A stretch of DNA of 64,000 bases, from assembly GCA_049487715.1 (NCBI GenBank), contig CP150578.1:124001-188000 (forward strand), written 5' to 3'. The notes below the pieces were generated by a model. That model did not search any database. It saw only the letters and a program-made list of their open reading frames with translations, and was not told where the DNA came from. The position numbers and the translations under genes were made by a program. This document shows positions 28,797 to 39,100 of this stretch, one piece after another. This DNA comes from Pycnococcus provasolii. Its lineage: Eukaryota > Chlorophyta > Pseudoscourfieldiophyceae > Pseudoscourfieldiales. The number at the start of each line of letters is the position of its first letter. Positions within the stretch are counted from its first letter, which is position 1.

Positions 28797-28918
28797 TAGA
28801 AGAAGTTGAGATAGTAACAAATATCTAAAAGAGTAGCACTGATCTAACCGTAGGTAGCCTTCAAGGGTCGGTCACGAGTTGCCATTGGGAACGAGGGATC
28901 CCCTGGGCAATCAATCTC

Positions 28919-28957
28919 CAAACCCCGAAATGATATTAATAATGATAATTCGGGGTT
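28919..28957. promoter_or_regulatory. AACCCCGAA…TTCGGGGTT hairpin just before a start codon
   Basis: A 9-bp perfect inverted repeat with an AT-rich loop of about 20 bases, ending 20 bases before ATG 28977. The stem word is the same TTCGGGGTT seen at 4660-4850 and other promoters. A cis-regulatory role is inferred. Confidence 0.5.
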
Positions 28958-28976
28958 TCGTTTGTTTGGGCACAAC

Positions 28977-30674
28977 ATGTGGTTGTCCGTCGTTCCCCGG
29001 CTGGGCAGTCCAATCAGCCGCTGCATGCTCGCCGCCGTGGCTAGCAGCTCCTACCGGCGTGTACGCCTCAAAGCACGCACAGCACGCGCACGCACGCACT
29101 CCACTTCGCGCACGATGGCAACTTCTTCTCCTTACCAGCAGCTCCGCGACGAGCTTGCGGAGATCGATGCCCTGTCCGGTATCGAAGGACTCTTGCAGTG
29201 GGACGAGCAAGTTATGATGCCCAGCGGAGACGGCGCGGCATCCGCTCGAGCGAAAGCCTCGTCAGCTCTTGCGGGAGTGGTGCACGCGAAGCGCACCGCG
29301 TCCTCATTGGGCGAACTGATCGAGTTGTGCGGTGGTCGCAAAGTCACGCAAGAAAAACTGGGCGCGGACGCAACAACTTTCGACGTCGCCAACGTGAAAC
29401 GAGCCGCGGAGGGATTTGATCGCGCTTCGCGTGTACCACCAGCTATGGCAAAAAAGGAGGCTGAGCTCGGATCGCGAGGCTATCGCGCATGGATGGAAGC
29501 GAAAAAGAACAGCGACTACAGCGTCTTCGCACCAGTTCTGAAAGAGTGGGTTGAGTTGGTCAAAGAAAGGAGCTCTCTCATCAACCCGGGGGGCGATCCG
29601 TACGACACTGCGCTCGATGACTACGAGCGTGGCCTAACGAGCGCACGACTGGACGAGATTTTCGCACCAGTGAAAGCTGAGGTAAGCGCTCTTATCAAGC
29701 AAGTGTATGATGTGGAAGAAGGCCCGGTGGCGCTACGCTCGGTCGGTGGCAAGTCTGTTTTGACGGGCGACTTTGATGCGGAAAAACAGGCTGCGTTAAG
29801 TCGGCAGATCGCGCTCGACATGGGATTCGACTTGACTGCTGGTCGTCTCGACGTCTCGGCTCACCCATTCACTGGAGGTGCAGATTTTACGGACGTCAGA
29901 ATGACCACGCGTTATAAGTCGGACGACCTCAGCGAAGGTCTTACTGGCACCATCCACGAAACTGGGCACGCACTATACGAGCAGGGTCGTCCCAGGGAAT
30001 ACGCCGGCCAGCCCGTGTCGCAGGCACATTCCATGGGTGTGCACGAATCGCAGTCTCTGCTTTGGGAACGGATGGTGGCCCTGAGCCCGGATTTTAGCAC
30101 ATTCCTTCTGCCGAAGCTGTCGGATGCATTCTTTGGACAGTTCGATGGCGTCACCAACGATCAACTGCATGCTTCGTTCAACACAGTGAAGAAGCCTAGC
30201 TTCATCCGTGTAGAGTCTGATGAGCTGACATACCCAATGCACGTCATTCTCAGGTACGAACTCGAGCAAGGGTTGATCAAGGGGGATGTCGACGTTGACG
30301 CCTTGCCCGAACTCTGGAATGCAAAGATGGAAGAGCTCCTCGGCCATCGTCCGCCGGACGATGCCAAAGGCGTCCTTCAGGACGTTCACTGGAGCGCAGG
30401 AGCAATCGGCTACTTCCCAACGTATTTGCTGGGCGCGATGTACGCATGCCAGATTTACGAAACGGCTCTCACGAAGCTGCCAGGCTTAGAGGATGAGATT
30501 CGCAAAGGTGAGTTTGCACGCCTTCGTGAGTGGCTGAACAAGAATGTGCATGCCCTCGGTTCGTCATTCGATTCCGCCGACGCTCTGCTTGAGCATGTCA
30601 CGGGCAAGCCATTGGACGGGGAAGCCTTCGTCAAGTATCTGCGCGAGAAGTATACCAAGCTCTATGGCCTGTAA
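28977..30674 (+). CDS. M32-family metallocarboxypeptidase (Taq carboxypeptidase type)
   Basis: 565 residues. The zinc site is HETGH at residues 327-331 (family signature HExxH, with Thr-Gly inside). The third-ligand region HESQSLLWER follows at about residues 355-364, and a conserved IRVESDELTYPMHVILRYE block comes after. The C-terminal half keeps the helical rope-like fold pattern to KLYGL. M32 enzymes release C-terminal residues and need Co or Zn. About 45 Arg/Ser-rich N-terminal residues precede an internal MATSSPYQQL, so both an organellar form (from 28977) and a cytosolic form (from 29115) are possible. M32 proteins are common in bacteria and scattered in protists and algae. Confidence 0.9.
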   Translation: MWLSVVPRLGSPISRCMLAAVASSSYRRVRLKARTARARTHSTSRTMATSSPYQQLRDELAEIDALSGIEGLLQWDEQVMMPSGDGAASARAKASSALAGVVHAKRTASSLGELIELCGGRKVTQEKLGADATTFDVANVKRAAEGFDRASRVPPAMAKKEAELGSRGYRAWMEAKKNSDYSVFAPVLKEWVELVKERSSLINPGGDPYDTALDDYERGLTSARLDEIFAPVKAEVSALIKQVYDVEEGPVALRSVGGKSVLTGDFDAEKQAALSRQIALDMGFDLTAGRLDVSAHPFTGGADFTDVRMTTRYKSDDLSEGLTGTIHETGHALYEQGRPREYAGQPVSQAHSMGVHESQSLLWERMVALSPDFSTFLLPKLSDAFFGQFDGVTNDQLHASFNTVKKPSFIRVESDELTYPMHVILRYELEQGLIKGDVDVDALPELWNAKMEELLGHRPPDDAKGVLQDVHWSAGAIGYFPTYLLGAMYACQIYETALTKLPGLEDEIRKGEFARLREWLNKNVHALGSSFDSADALLEHVTGKPLDGEAFVKYLREKYTKLYGL

Positions 30675-30756
30675 ATAGAGATTTGTTGATTTCGTCTTCC
30701 AGGTAGTGATTACAGCAACAATATACAAACATATTTTCTCATCGCCCACCGCCACC

Positions 30757-32472
30757 TTAGTCGACGCCGTCGAGATCGTCAGCGTCGTCCAAGAATCCAA
30801 CCGGCTTATTCGTCACGTCCATGGCTGCCGTCTCGGCAGCCTTCAAGATGGCGCCTCGGCGCGTTCCGGCGACGCCCGCAGTCTCGGACGGAAGTGCGCC
30901 GTTGTGATCAGCCTTGTATGTCTCAAGCTCTTCCATATATTCGCGCGTACCCTCCTCCACCACATACGCGTCGCGCGCGGCATCTGGAGGAAGCTCGGTT
31001 GCCATCGGAAGGCCAAGGCGCTCTGCTTCTGTCAGGCGTCCATCACCAGATGCGCCGAGCATTGCGTGGTTCGTGTCGCGCGTGGCGTCGACGAAGCCTT
31101 CGCCTGGGGCAGAGTAGCCCATGCCCAAGCCTGTTGTTCCGGCACCCTTCATAGCCTTCACCTCTTCCCAAGTCAGATGTGGCGACTGGTACGACATCAA
31201 ATACTCGCCGCCATTTGAACGGTAGACGTCGAGGTACTCTTCCACCTGCCCTTGCAGAGCCTTTGGATAGCAAAGAAGGAGGTCAAGCTCTCCAGCCTCC
31301 ATCGTCAGCATCTTGTCCATGACCTCCTCAGGCAAAGCGGGATAGTGCTCCTCCAGACGCTCTCGCATCCACTCAAAGTAATGGTAGTATTTCGGCCTCT
31401 CTCGCAGAAAATCTGGGAGTTTTTCCTGCCTCTCCTCTTCGAGCCACGATTCGAGTGCATCTGCGCCATTCTTGAGCAATAGCTCGCGGTGCTTGGTCGG
31501 CAGTGCCTTGGCAAGGCGCTTAAGCACAGCCCTCGCTTCTTCGTCATCCGCGTCGCGCTCAAACGCGCGGCGTGCAGCCAGCGCGGCTGCGGTCGTGTCG
31601 CTCACAGCCTCGAGGGCAGTTGCGAGCGCGACGTGCGCGCGTGGCCAGGTGTCGTTGGCCTTGTCGGGCAGGAACGCAACTGCCGTACGAGCATCTTTCA
31701 AAGCCTGCTGCAGCGCGAGGTTTCCTGCCGCCTCTCCTCCCTGGTGAAGAGCTGCGGAAGGCATGTCGTCCTTGAACACCGTCCCAAGCGTCACATAAGC
31801 GAACGAACGCACCGTCGCGAGCACGTGCCTTCCTGGCGCGCGTCCGCGGCACCATGCCGCATACAGTAGTTCTCGCGTCTCCTTTTCTCGTCCTCGCACG
31901 TATCCGGCGTGCACAGCGTGCGCGTACTCGTCGCGTTCGAACATGCGAATTTCCTGCGGAACAGGTTTCAGGAGTCGTCCGTCGCGACTGCTGAGACCGT
32001 TCGGTGCCTCGGCGTTCATGATTAGGTCCGTCCAGTACCCCGCGAGATATTCTGCGGTGAGGTTCTTGACTGGTACCCTCATCGCCTTTCGTATTTGAAG
32101 GAGGCGCGACTTGGCATCCGGCGGGCACTGCGCGATGCACGTTCGTAAAGCACGCACCGCTTCGATCGGGGGCATCGACGCGGCTTGCTCCAGTATGGCT
32201 GCTGTGCCTGACGCCAAGTCTGTCTTCTTGAGCTTATCCCCGTCGTCGTTTGCAATAACCTCCTCGCCACCGCTCAAGGGAGGGGAGGATGAAGAAGGCG
32301 GAGAAGAGGTGGGAGCATGAGGAGGAGCAGCAGGAGCAACGAGGGAGGAGGGCGCGACACGCGCAGGAAGAGAAGGCGAGGCGTTGTCGTCGTCGTCGTC
32401 GGAGTCGTACTGCGTGCCCCACCGCGACCGGTCGACGCCACGGTCGGCGCTGGCGCCATGCACACGCGCCAT
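30757..32472 (-). CDS. Hypothetical TPR-like helical protein
   Basis: A 571-residue protein with ATG at 32472. I do not recognise the family. An acidic, Pro/Ser-rich disordered N-terminus (about 1-85) begins RWGTQYDSDDDDD. Residues about 85-330 are Ala-rich helical pairs that look like degenerate TPR repeats (DTWPRAHVALATALEAVSD is typical). A distinctive block near residues 360-440 contains RPKYYHYFEWMRERLEEHYP and CYPKALQGQVEEYLDVYRS. The C-terminal part is acidic. No signal or membrane segment is seen. It converges with the carboxypeptidase across 82 bp. Confidence 0.6.
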   Translation of the reverse strand: MARVHGASADRGVDRSRWGTQYDSDDDDDNASPSLPARVAPSSLVAPAAPPHAPTSSPPSSSSPPLSGGEEVIANDDGDKLKKTDLASGTAAILEQAASMPPIEAVRALRTCIAQCPPDAKSRLLQIRKAMRVPVKNLTAEYLAGYWTDLIMNAEAPNGLSSRDGRLLKPVPQEIRMFERDEYAHAVHAGYVRGREKETRELLYAAWCRGRAPGRHVLATVRSFAYVTLGTVFKDDMPSAALHQGGEAAGNLALQQALKDARTAVAFLPDKANDTWPRAHVALATALEAVSDTTAAALAARRAFERDADDEEARAVLKRLAKALPTKHRELLLKNGADALESWLEEERQEKLPDFLRERPKYYHYFEWMRERLEEHYPALPEEVMDKMLTMEAGELDLLLCYPKALQGQVEEYLDVYRSNGGEYLMSYQSPHLTWEEVKAMKGAGTTGLGMGYSAPGEGFVDATRDTNHAMLGASGDGRLTEAERLGLPMATELPPDAARDAYVVEEGTREYMEELETYKADHNGALPSETAGVAGTRRGAILKAAETAAMDVTNKPVGFLDDADDLDGVD

Positions 32473-32597
32473 GGCGGGAAATTCTTCTTGAAGCTTCGAG
32501 GAATGAGGACAGAGGGTTAGGGGTTTGTCCTGGGACCTGGGGGGGAGTTCGGGGTTCTATTTATGTGACTAACCATAGTACTTATGTTACTTCCTTA
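32473..32597. promoter_or_regulatory. Promoter spacer with TTAGGGG and TTCGGGGTT words
   Basis: Positions 32512-32527 carry GAGGGTTAGGGGTTTG and 32550-32560 carry GTTCGGGGTTC. Here the words are on the plus strand while both flanking genes are on the minus strand, so orientation differs from most other occurrences. Confidence 0.4.
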
Positions 32598-34121
32598 TTA
32601 CGTCTTAAACGGACTTTCGCTCGCCGTGAGCACCTCCATCACCTCCATCATCTCGCGTCTTTCGCGACCGAGGAACTCGGACACCGCGCTCTGGAAACTC
32701 AAATCCGCGACGTAGTGAGCCGAGTGAGTCTCCACGGGAAGGTAGCCACGCGAAATCTTGTGCTCGCCTTGCGCACCAGCCTCCACGCGATCCAAGCCGA
32801 GCTCTATCGCCGCCTCGATCGCCTGGTAGTAGCAGCACTCGAAATGAAGGTGCTTGAATCCGCCGGACATCTGCGCTCCCGTATCCACACCCATCGACCG
32901 GAAGAGCTTCGAGAGGTTCGCGTCACCCGCTGCGCTCTCGGGGGGAAGGCATCCCCAGTTGCGACCATAAAGCGCGTGCGAGCCGATGAAATTAATCGCG
33001 CCTGCTACGAGACGTCCGGTGCCTTCCTGCTCCGCGAAAACGAACATGATATCGTCACGCATAGTTTCGTAAATCTCGTCGAAAAACTCACGCCTGAGAT
33101 AATCTCTCCCCCACTTCTTCTCCGTCTGTGCAACATACATCTCGTAAAAATCCGCCATCTGATCCGGCTTGATGTCATCGCCAGTTGCGCGGAATACTCT
33201 CAGCCCGTCTTTCGCCGGTCTCTTTCTTTCCTGCCGCACGTTCTTGCGACGGCTCTGCTTTAAGTCCATCTCAAATTCCTTGAAGCTTGCGTACTTTTCC
33301 TCCGTGCCTCTCCTACGATTCTCCCAGTGGTACTGCATTCCCAATCGCGGCATATATCCAAGTTCTCGGAATGTCGCCATCTCCTCGCCACGGCAGAACG
33401 TGACGTGTGCGCTGCTGACGTTGTACTGATGACAGCAAGCGATCAGCCCTCTTGCCAACGCACTTGAAACGATTTTGCGGTCGTCTTCGTCCAAGCCTCC
33501 GCGTACGAGAAGGCGCGAGCCTGTCACTGGGGTGAATGGTACTGCTGACTGCAGTTTGGGATAGTAACTGCCTCCTGCTCGCTCAAAAGCCTGCGCCCAC
33601 CCTTGGTCAAATACGTATTCGCCCATCGAGTGTCCCTTCATGTAGAGAGGACTGCATCCGAGTAGTTTCCCGTCGTTCTCGCTTTTTACGACCAAGTGAA
33701 GTGGGAGCCAACCTTCGTCTCTGCTCACGCTCTTCGAGCTTTCGAGCGCCGCGAGGAAGCTGTGCTTGAGGAAAGGCACCTTTTCCGTACGTTCGTCCTG
33801 CGGGTAAGCGCACGCGTCCCATTCGCTCTGTACGATCTCATCGATGGATGGCACAGTTTCGATGGATATGGACGCGCCGCTGGATGGGAGCGTAAGCAAG
33901 GTTTCTGATGTGTCTGGTGTGGAAGTTGTCTTAGAGCTGTGCGTTTTCCAAAGACGACTATTTTTCCTGCTTGATCGAGGAGGGAGGGGTTTCCCTGAAC
34001 AAGCCCTGAAGAAAGAGTGAGTGGAGGTGGAGGCCCCATGGCCATGCGCCATGCCCATCTTCATGACGTCTTCCCAGGGGACTCTAAAAGGTTTGTGGTG
34101 AGAAACACCACGAGAGCACAT
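32598..34121 (-). CDS. FemAB/GNAT-like (DUF482) acyltransferase-family protein
   Basis: 507 residues. From about residue 75 it follows the bacterial and algal DUF482/FemAB-like pattern, a double GNAT fold. It has WDACAYPQDE with PFLKHSFLAALESS, then LPLHLVVKSENDGKLLGCSPLYMKGHS and GEYVFDQGWAQAFERAGGSYYPKLQ. Further on are RKNVRQERK with LRVFRATGDD, a KKWGRDYLRREFFDEI segment, and HFECCYYQAIEAAIELG with GEHKISRGYLP near the C-terminus. FemAB relatives use aminoacyl-tRNA to build peptidoglycan bridges, but the activity of DUF482 is not established. The N-terminal 70 residues are Ser/Thr/Lys-rich and suit a plastid transit peptide. Confidence 0.78.
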   Translation of the reverse strand: MCSRGVSHHKPFRVPWEDVMKMGMAHGHGASTSTHSFFRACSGKPLPPRSSRKNSRLWKTHSSKTTSTPDTSETLLTLPSSGASISIETVPSIDEIVQSEWDACAYPQDERTEKVPFLKHSFLAALESSKSVSRDEGWLPLHLVVKSENDGKLLGCSPLYMKGHSMGEYVFDQGWAQAFERAGGSYYPKLQSAVPFTPVTGSRLLVRGGLDEDDRKIVSSALARGLIACCHQYNVSSAHVTFCRGEEMATFRELGYMPRLGMQYHWENRRRGTEEKYASFKEFEMDLKQSRRKNVRQERKRPAKDGLRVFRATGDDIKPDQMADFYEMYVAQTEKKWGRDYLRREFFDEIYETMRDDIMFVFAEQEGTGRLVAGAINFIGSHALYGRNWGCLPPESAAGDANLSKLFRSMGVDTGAQMSGGFKHLHFECCYYQAIEAAIELGLDRVEAGAQGEHKISRGYLPVETHSAHYVADLSFQSAVSEFLGRERREMMEVMEVLTASESPFKT

Positions 34122-34328
34122 CTAGAGGCGAGAGGAGCGACCTTGCCCTAAACCCACCCGAACCCCGAACCCTAACCCAAGGTCCTACATATTATGTAAC
34201 CTCCGCCCTTGCCTCCGGGATGGGACCCTTTTTCTTCCCTTGCCCCCCCCCGCTGACTGGAGTTCACGGCACCTCCCTGGAGTTCGCGGCGTGGAACAAC
34301 ATCTGTATCGGGCACGCATTATCTTCCG
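34122..34328. promoter_or_regulatory. Divergent promoter with CCCCGAACCCTAACCC word
   Basis: Positions 34150-34172 combine AACCCCGAA and CCCTAACCC. On the minus strand this reads GGGTTAGGGTTCGGGG, pointing toward the minus-strand FemAB-like gene that starts 30 bases away. Confidence 0.5.
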
Positions 34329-36107
34329 ATGGGGATGATGATGATGATGATCGGCCGACCTCCGAATAGGCCGGTGGTGGTGGGTCATACCAGGCTTAAG
34401 GTGCTTTGCTTAAGCTCTTCGTCGGTCAGGGTTAGGTCATCGTCGAACGACCGTCCTCCCTCGTCGTCTTCCACCACATTCACATACCGCGACCTGCAAG
34501 ACACACACACATGGAAGAAGCGCGTCTCGGAAGAAGAGAATTACACAACCCAGGAGGAAGGTTTGCACGCAGCAGCACAACATACGACGAACGAACGTTT
34601 ACCCGAAACGAAGACAAACGCGAGCGCTAGTAGGGTTGCAAGGCTTTCAGCAAAGCAAAGCGAGCGGAAGAAGCTTAACGAGTATGACCGCGAGGCGCAG
34701 ATGGGTGACACGAAGAAGCAGAGTGCCCTCCGGCGTGTCTCACTCAAACGAATCGTACTTGTTTCTCTACCTCGTCTCGTCATGGCTTTTTCAATGTCCG
34801 CAGCGCTTACCATCGGGCCATACTTGGCGCAGCCACGTCTCGAGGCCCTTCGCGAAGTTTACGGCGAGGTTGCCGTGTTTGGCCTCACCTCCGTTTTCCT
34901 TTTCACGTTGCTACGCATCAACACGTTCGGGAAAATTTCAGAGGTCATCAGCAAGCAGCTTCCAGGTGTGCTACGCACGGTCCTTGGAATGCCTCGGTGG
35001 TCTGCAAGACTGATCGGCTCGCAAGGCGTGCACCTGTGTGGCAGGATCTATCAGGCAGCTTACGTCTTTCTGCTCGCCAATGTGCTGTGCGATGCCGTTC
35101 TGCCCGATCACATGGTGCTCAACATTCCGGATGGCATCGCATTCCTTCTTCCCAAGGGAGCGTACACGGGAAAGGAGCTGGAGGGACACTTCCTCGCAGC
35201 CACAGGGCGCGTGCTCAAGGCGTACGTGGCCATCTGTTGTGGGATGTTCATGCATAACATTAAGGACGTCAAGCCGCAGGAAGATGAAAATGATCAGCGC
35301 TCGAGAAAGGTGAAAGAGCTGTCTGAGGACGACGGGCCAATTGCTAGATACGTTATGGCCTTACGCGGTGATCTCAGCGCCACGACAAAGCACGCACGGC
35401 TAGTCGGCGTCGCGCTTCTGTGCGATCGCGTTCTCGACTTTTCGATCGTGTGCATTTGCATTACGCAGGTACTTGGTATTTTCGGCGTTTCATTGAAAAC
35501 GCTAATTGCCGTTGCAGGAGTCGGAGCACTCGCCATTTCCATCTCAGCTCGTCCTCTCGTCCAGAACCTAATTGGCGGGCTCACCATCTTCCTTCTAAAC
35601 CCGTTCTCTTTGAATGAGTTCATCGTGACAAAGGAAATACAAGGATATGTGGAGAGCATTGGCTGGCTATCAACGAGCGTTCGCACCACCGAGGGTGTGC
35701 AGCTCGTGCCTAATGACAAGCTTGTGGATGAGACGCTGCTGAACAGGTCGAGGCTTCCCGAGAAACACTTTGAAGTTTCCACGGATACGCTGTACCTTGT
35801 TCCAATCGACCCTAGGAATATAAACTTGCCTGTAGCAATACGCGAAATGACCCGGGCGTTGAGACAGCATCCCCGTGCCTTCGGAGGACAAGCAATTTTC
35901 AAGGGTACGACATCGACTGGCGTGCTAGCTGTTGACATTCATTTTAGCGTCGCATCTAAGAGCGCGCTGGAACGGGCAACGAAACGCTCTGAGGTACTTG
36001 CGCATATGTATGAAACATCACGCCAACAAGGCTTAACGAGTCCAACGACAAGTGCCGTTGGCGCAAAGTCCCGAACCTATTCAAGGGCATCGGGTGTTAT
36101 GATTTGA
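34329..36107 (+). CDS. MscS-family mechanosensitive ion channel, probably plastid
   Basis: 592 residues. About 120 Ser/Arg/Thr-rich N-terminal residues suggest an organellar transit peptide. Four or five hydrophobic segments follow at about 145-375. The last is the pore helix TM3, GVGALAISISARPLVQNLIGGL, leading into LNPFSLNEFI and the MscS beta-domain (GYVESIGWLSTSVRTTEG, then LVPNDKLVDETLLNRSR). This matches eukaryotic MSL2/3-type channels that release osmotic tension in plastid envelopes. The small-residue pattern of the pore helix is retained. The first ATG (34329) gives a Met-rich start, and a start near 34701 is possible. Confidence 0.85.
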   Translation: MGMMMMMIGRPPNRPVVVGHTRLKVLCLSSSSVRVRSSSNDRPPSSSSTTFTYRDLQDTHTWKKRVSEEENYTTQEEGLHAAAQHTTNERLPETKTNASASRVARLSAKQSERKKLNEYDREAQMGDTKKQSALRRVSLKRIVLVSLPRLVMAFSMSAALTIGPYLAQPRLEALREVYGEVAVFGLTSVFLFTLLRINTFGKISEVISKQLPGVLRTVLGMPRWSARLIGSQGVHLCGRIYQAAYVFLLANVLCDAVLPDHMVLNIPDGIAFLLPKGAYTGKELEGHFLAATGRVLKAYVAICCGMFMHNIKDVKPQEDENDQRSRKVKELSEDDGPIARYVMALRGDLSATTKHARLVGVALLCDRVLDFSIVCICITQVLGIFGVSLKTLIAVAGVGALAISISARPLVQNLIGGLTIFLLNPFSLNEFIVTKEIQGYVESIGWLSTSVRTTEGVQLVPNDKLVDETLLNRSRLPEKHFEVSTDTLYLVPIDPRNINLPVAIREMTRALRQHPRAFGGQAIFKGTTSTGVLAVDIHFSVASKSALERATKRSEVLAHMYETSRQQGLTSPTTSAVGAKSRTYSRASGVMI

Positions 36108-36119
36108 CAGCTGTCGAAT

Positions 36120-36137
36120 AATTTTTTTAAAAAAATT
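36120..36137. terminator. Perfect A/T palindrome between convergent genes
   Basis: An 18-base perfect palindrome, AATTTTTTTAAAAAAATT, 12 bases past the MscS stop and 50 bases from the stop of the minus-strand coiled-coil gene. It could serve as a shared 3'-end signal on both strands (inference). Confidence 0.4.
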
Positions 36138-36188
36138 GAATATGTGTAAGAGGTGAAATTGTACAAAACGGTGCTATGGAGATTCGTA

Positions 36189-39100
36189 TTACTTTGTAGT
36201 GTCGCCATCGTCAACACCTTCCGCCAGAGATTCGACAGTTTCATCTAACGATTTCTCCGCTTCCTGGATCTCGGTGTTTGCGCGTCTCACCGATTCCTTT
36301 ATCTTTCGCAACTCAGATTCTCCTGCACGCGCAAACGATGACTCCGATACGTCCTCGCTGAATGACAGCTGCTTTCGGCTTTGACTAATCGGACTCTCGG
36401 CTATCGGGGACCGCGGTTGTGCCTGGCGATGCGTCGGCGCTTCTCGAGCCATGCGGCTCTCATTCACCGCGCCTTGAATAACTCGACCGAATGCTGCGGG
36501 TGAACCGGGTGATGAGCGAGAAGGGCCTTGGCGCGAAGCCATCACGAGTAGGCGTTGCTCAATCTCGGAAGTCGCCGTCTCGAATGCGCGGCCGATGCGC
36601 AAGATACGCCCACGTACGTCGTCGTATTCACCTTCGAGTGATTTGATGCGGCGCTGAACACGCTCCATGCGATCGTCCAACTTGCTGTCCACGATTGCAT
36701 TCACCTTCTCAAGCGTTGGTCGCGTTTCCATTCCTCGGCTAATTGACTTGCCGAGGGTGCCGATTGCCGCAGCATGCGCCTCAACACGCCTGTACGTGTC
36801 GCTCATGAGATGGCGCACATCGCCACTCGTCGAACTCACGGAGGCCTGCATCGAAGCAAGATCAGTGCTAGACTCCGCAAGAAGCACCTGTAGCTCGCTC
36901 ACCTGAGTAACAAGACTGTCGACATCCTTGATCACAGAGCGAGACCCATGACGGCCTTCGGTACCTGGGGTGCCCATAGAAGCGATAGCATGCACATTTG
37001 GATCCGCACTAAATGACGGTTCTGGCGCCAGCGAGCCTGGTGGATGTGCTACAGCCGCCTCGGATGCGGCGAGCAAGCTAGCAAGTGGCCCACCTTGTAG
37101 AATTTGTGATGGTGTGAAGTTGGCCGTAACTGCTGCCGATTTTTTCCCAAAAATCACAGTCTTCAGCGTATCGACATCTTGAAGCATACCCGCAACGCGC
37201 TGCTCACTATATGCTGTAGAAGCGCTCAGCTCGAGCCGCACTTGTTCGCCAATCTCTTGGCTTCGCAGTGATACGGCGCTCGCCTCAGCCGCCCGTGCCG
37301 CCGAAGCATTTGCCGCAGCTTCGGCTCCTGCGACCCTAACCTTCAGCTCAACGATCGCAGCTTCGTCAGCCGCACGCGCAGCCGAGGCGCTCACCTCGCG
37401 CTCAGCAAGACGTGCACGAAGATCCGCTTGTGATTGACTATCATGGGAAGCTGTATTTTGGGCAATGTGGTCGATACGCATGGAAAGATCCTCCAGCGCT
37501 GCCGCCGAAGCAGCTCGACGCTCAAACTCGGAAATGCGTGTCTTGAGTGCCTCGCATTCGACAATTCGTCTTGTCAGCGCAGGGATTGTCTCGGATAACC
37601 GACCCGCTTCGGCAAGCCGATTCTCCACATCCGGGCTTAAGATCCCACTTTTCACTTCGATCTCAGCGACACGCCCCTCAAGATGTTGAATAGTCTGAGA
37701 ATTTGTTGTGTCTCCTAGCAACCTTGTGCCATTCTCCTGCTCGAGGATTGTCACACGGCGCTCAACTGTGCCAAGTGCCGCAGCTGAGGCGGCAGATCGC
37801 GTCAAACTATTCAGATTTTCTTCGAGCGATGCGTTCTGTTTCTCAAGGGCTAGAATACGAAGCTCGGCACGACGCAGACTTTCATGCGTGTCCTCTCTTT
37901 CTGCAGTAGACTTTGGATGTGAAATGGTTTGCAACTGTGCCTGAATTGACTCAACAGCTGCCCGAAGCTCGGGAATTGCTCCGCTCACATTTTGTTTTTC
38001 TAATTCGGATCTTAACTTCGAATCCTTGATGGTTTGTTTCCATTGCATCGCCGCGAACTTGGAGTTCACTTTCGCCATCGTGGCATCTTGAGCATGACTT
38101 GATGAGTGGACCTTTTGCATAAGTTTTGCAATAGCCGCATTCTGCCGCACGTCTTCTGCCGTTCCCTCATTCAGTTGGGCTAGCTGAGACTGAAGGCCAG
38201 AAATTGTTCTGCCTAGTTGTTGGACAGCAGCGTCCTGTCGCGCATCCGTCTCAGTACCTGATGCCATCTGCCCAAGTTGGGATTGCATCAACGACATTGC
38301 ATTACCAAGCTGCTGTATATTAGCATCCTGCCTCGCATCCGTCTCACTGTATGAAGGTATTTGCCGCAGCTCTGACTGAAGCGCGGCTAGCGACTGTTTC
38401 ATTTGCGTCATTGTCGCATCCTGTCGCGCGTCTTCCGACGAAGCGCCTGCCTGGCTGAGCTGAGACTGCATAGCTGCGACGGTCTGGCTCAGCTTGGCCA
38501 TCGCCGCATCCTGTCGCGCGTCCTCCGACGAAGTGCTCGCCTGGCTGAGCTGCGACTGCATAGCTGCGACGGTCTGGCCCAGCTTGGCCATCGTCGCGTC
38601 CTGTCTGGCCATCGCCGCATCCTGTCGCGCGTCCTCAGTTGAAGCGCCCGCCTGGCTGAGCTGAGACTGCATAGCTGCGACGGTCTGGCTCAGCTTAGCC
38701 ATCGCCGCATCCTGTTGCGCGTCCTCCGACGAAGTGCTCGCCTGGCTGAGCTGCGACTGCATAGCTGCGACGGTCTGGCCCAGCTTGGCCATCGCCGCGT
38801 CCTGTCTGGCCATCGCCGCATCCTGTCGCGCGTCCTCAGTTGAAGCGCCCGCCTGGCTGAGCTGCGACTGCATAGCTGCGACGGTCTGGCCCAGCTTGGC
38901 CATCGTCGCGTCCTGTCTGGCCATCGCCGCATCCTGTCGCGCGTCCTCCGTCGAAGCGCCCGCCTGGCTGAGCTGAGACTGCATAGCTGCGACGGTCTGG
39001 CTCAGCTTGGCCATCGCCGCATCCTGTCGCGCGTCCTCCGACGAAGTGCTCGCCTGGCTGAGCTGAGACTGCATAGCCGCGACGGTCTGGCTCAGCTTAG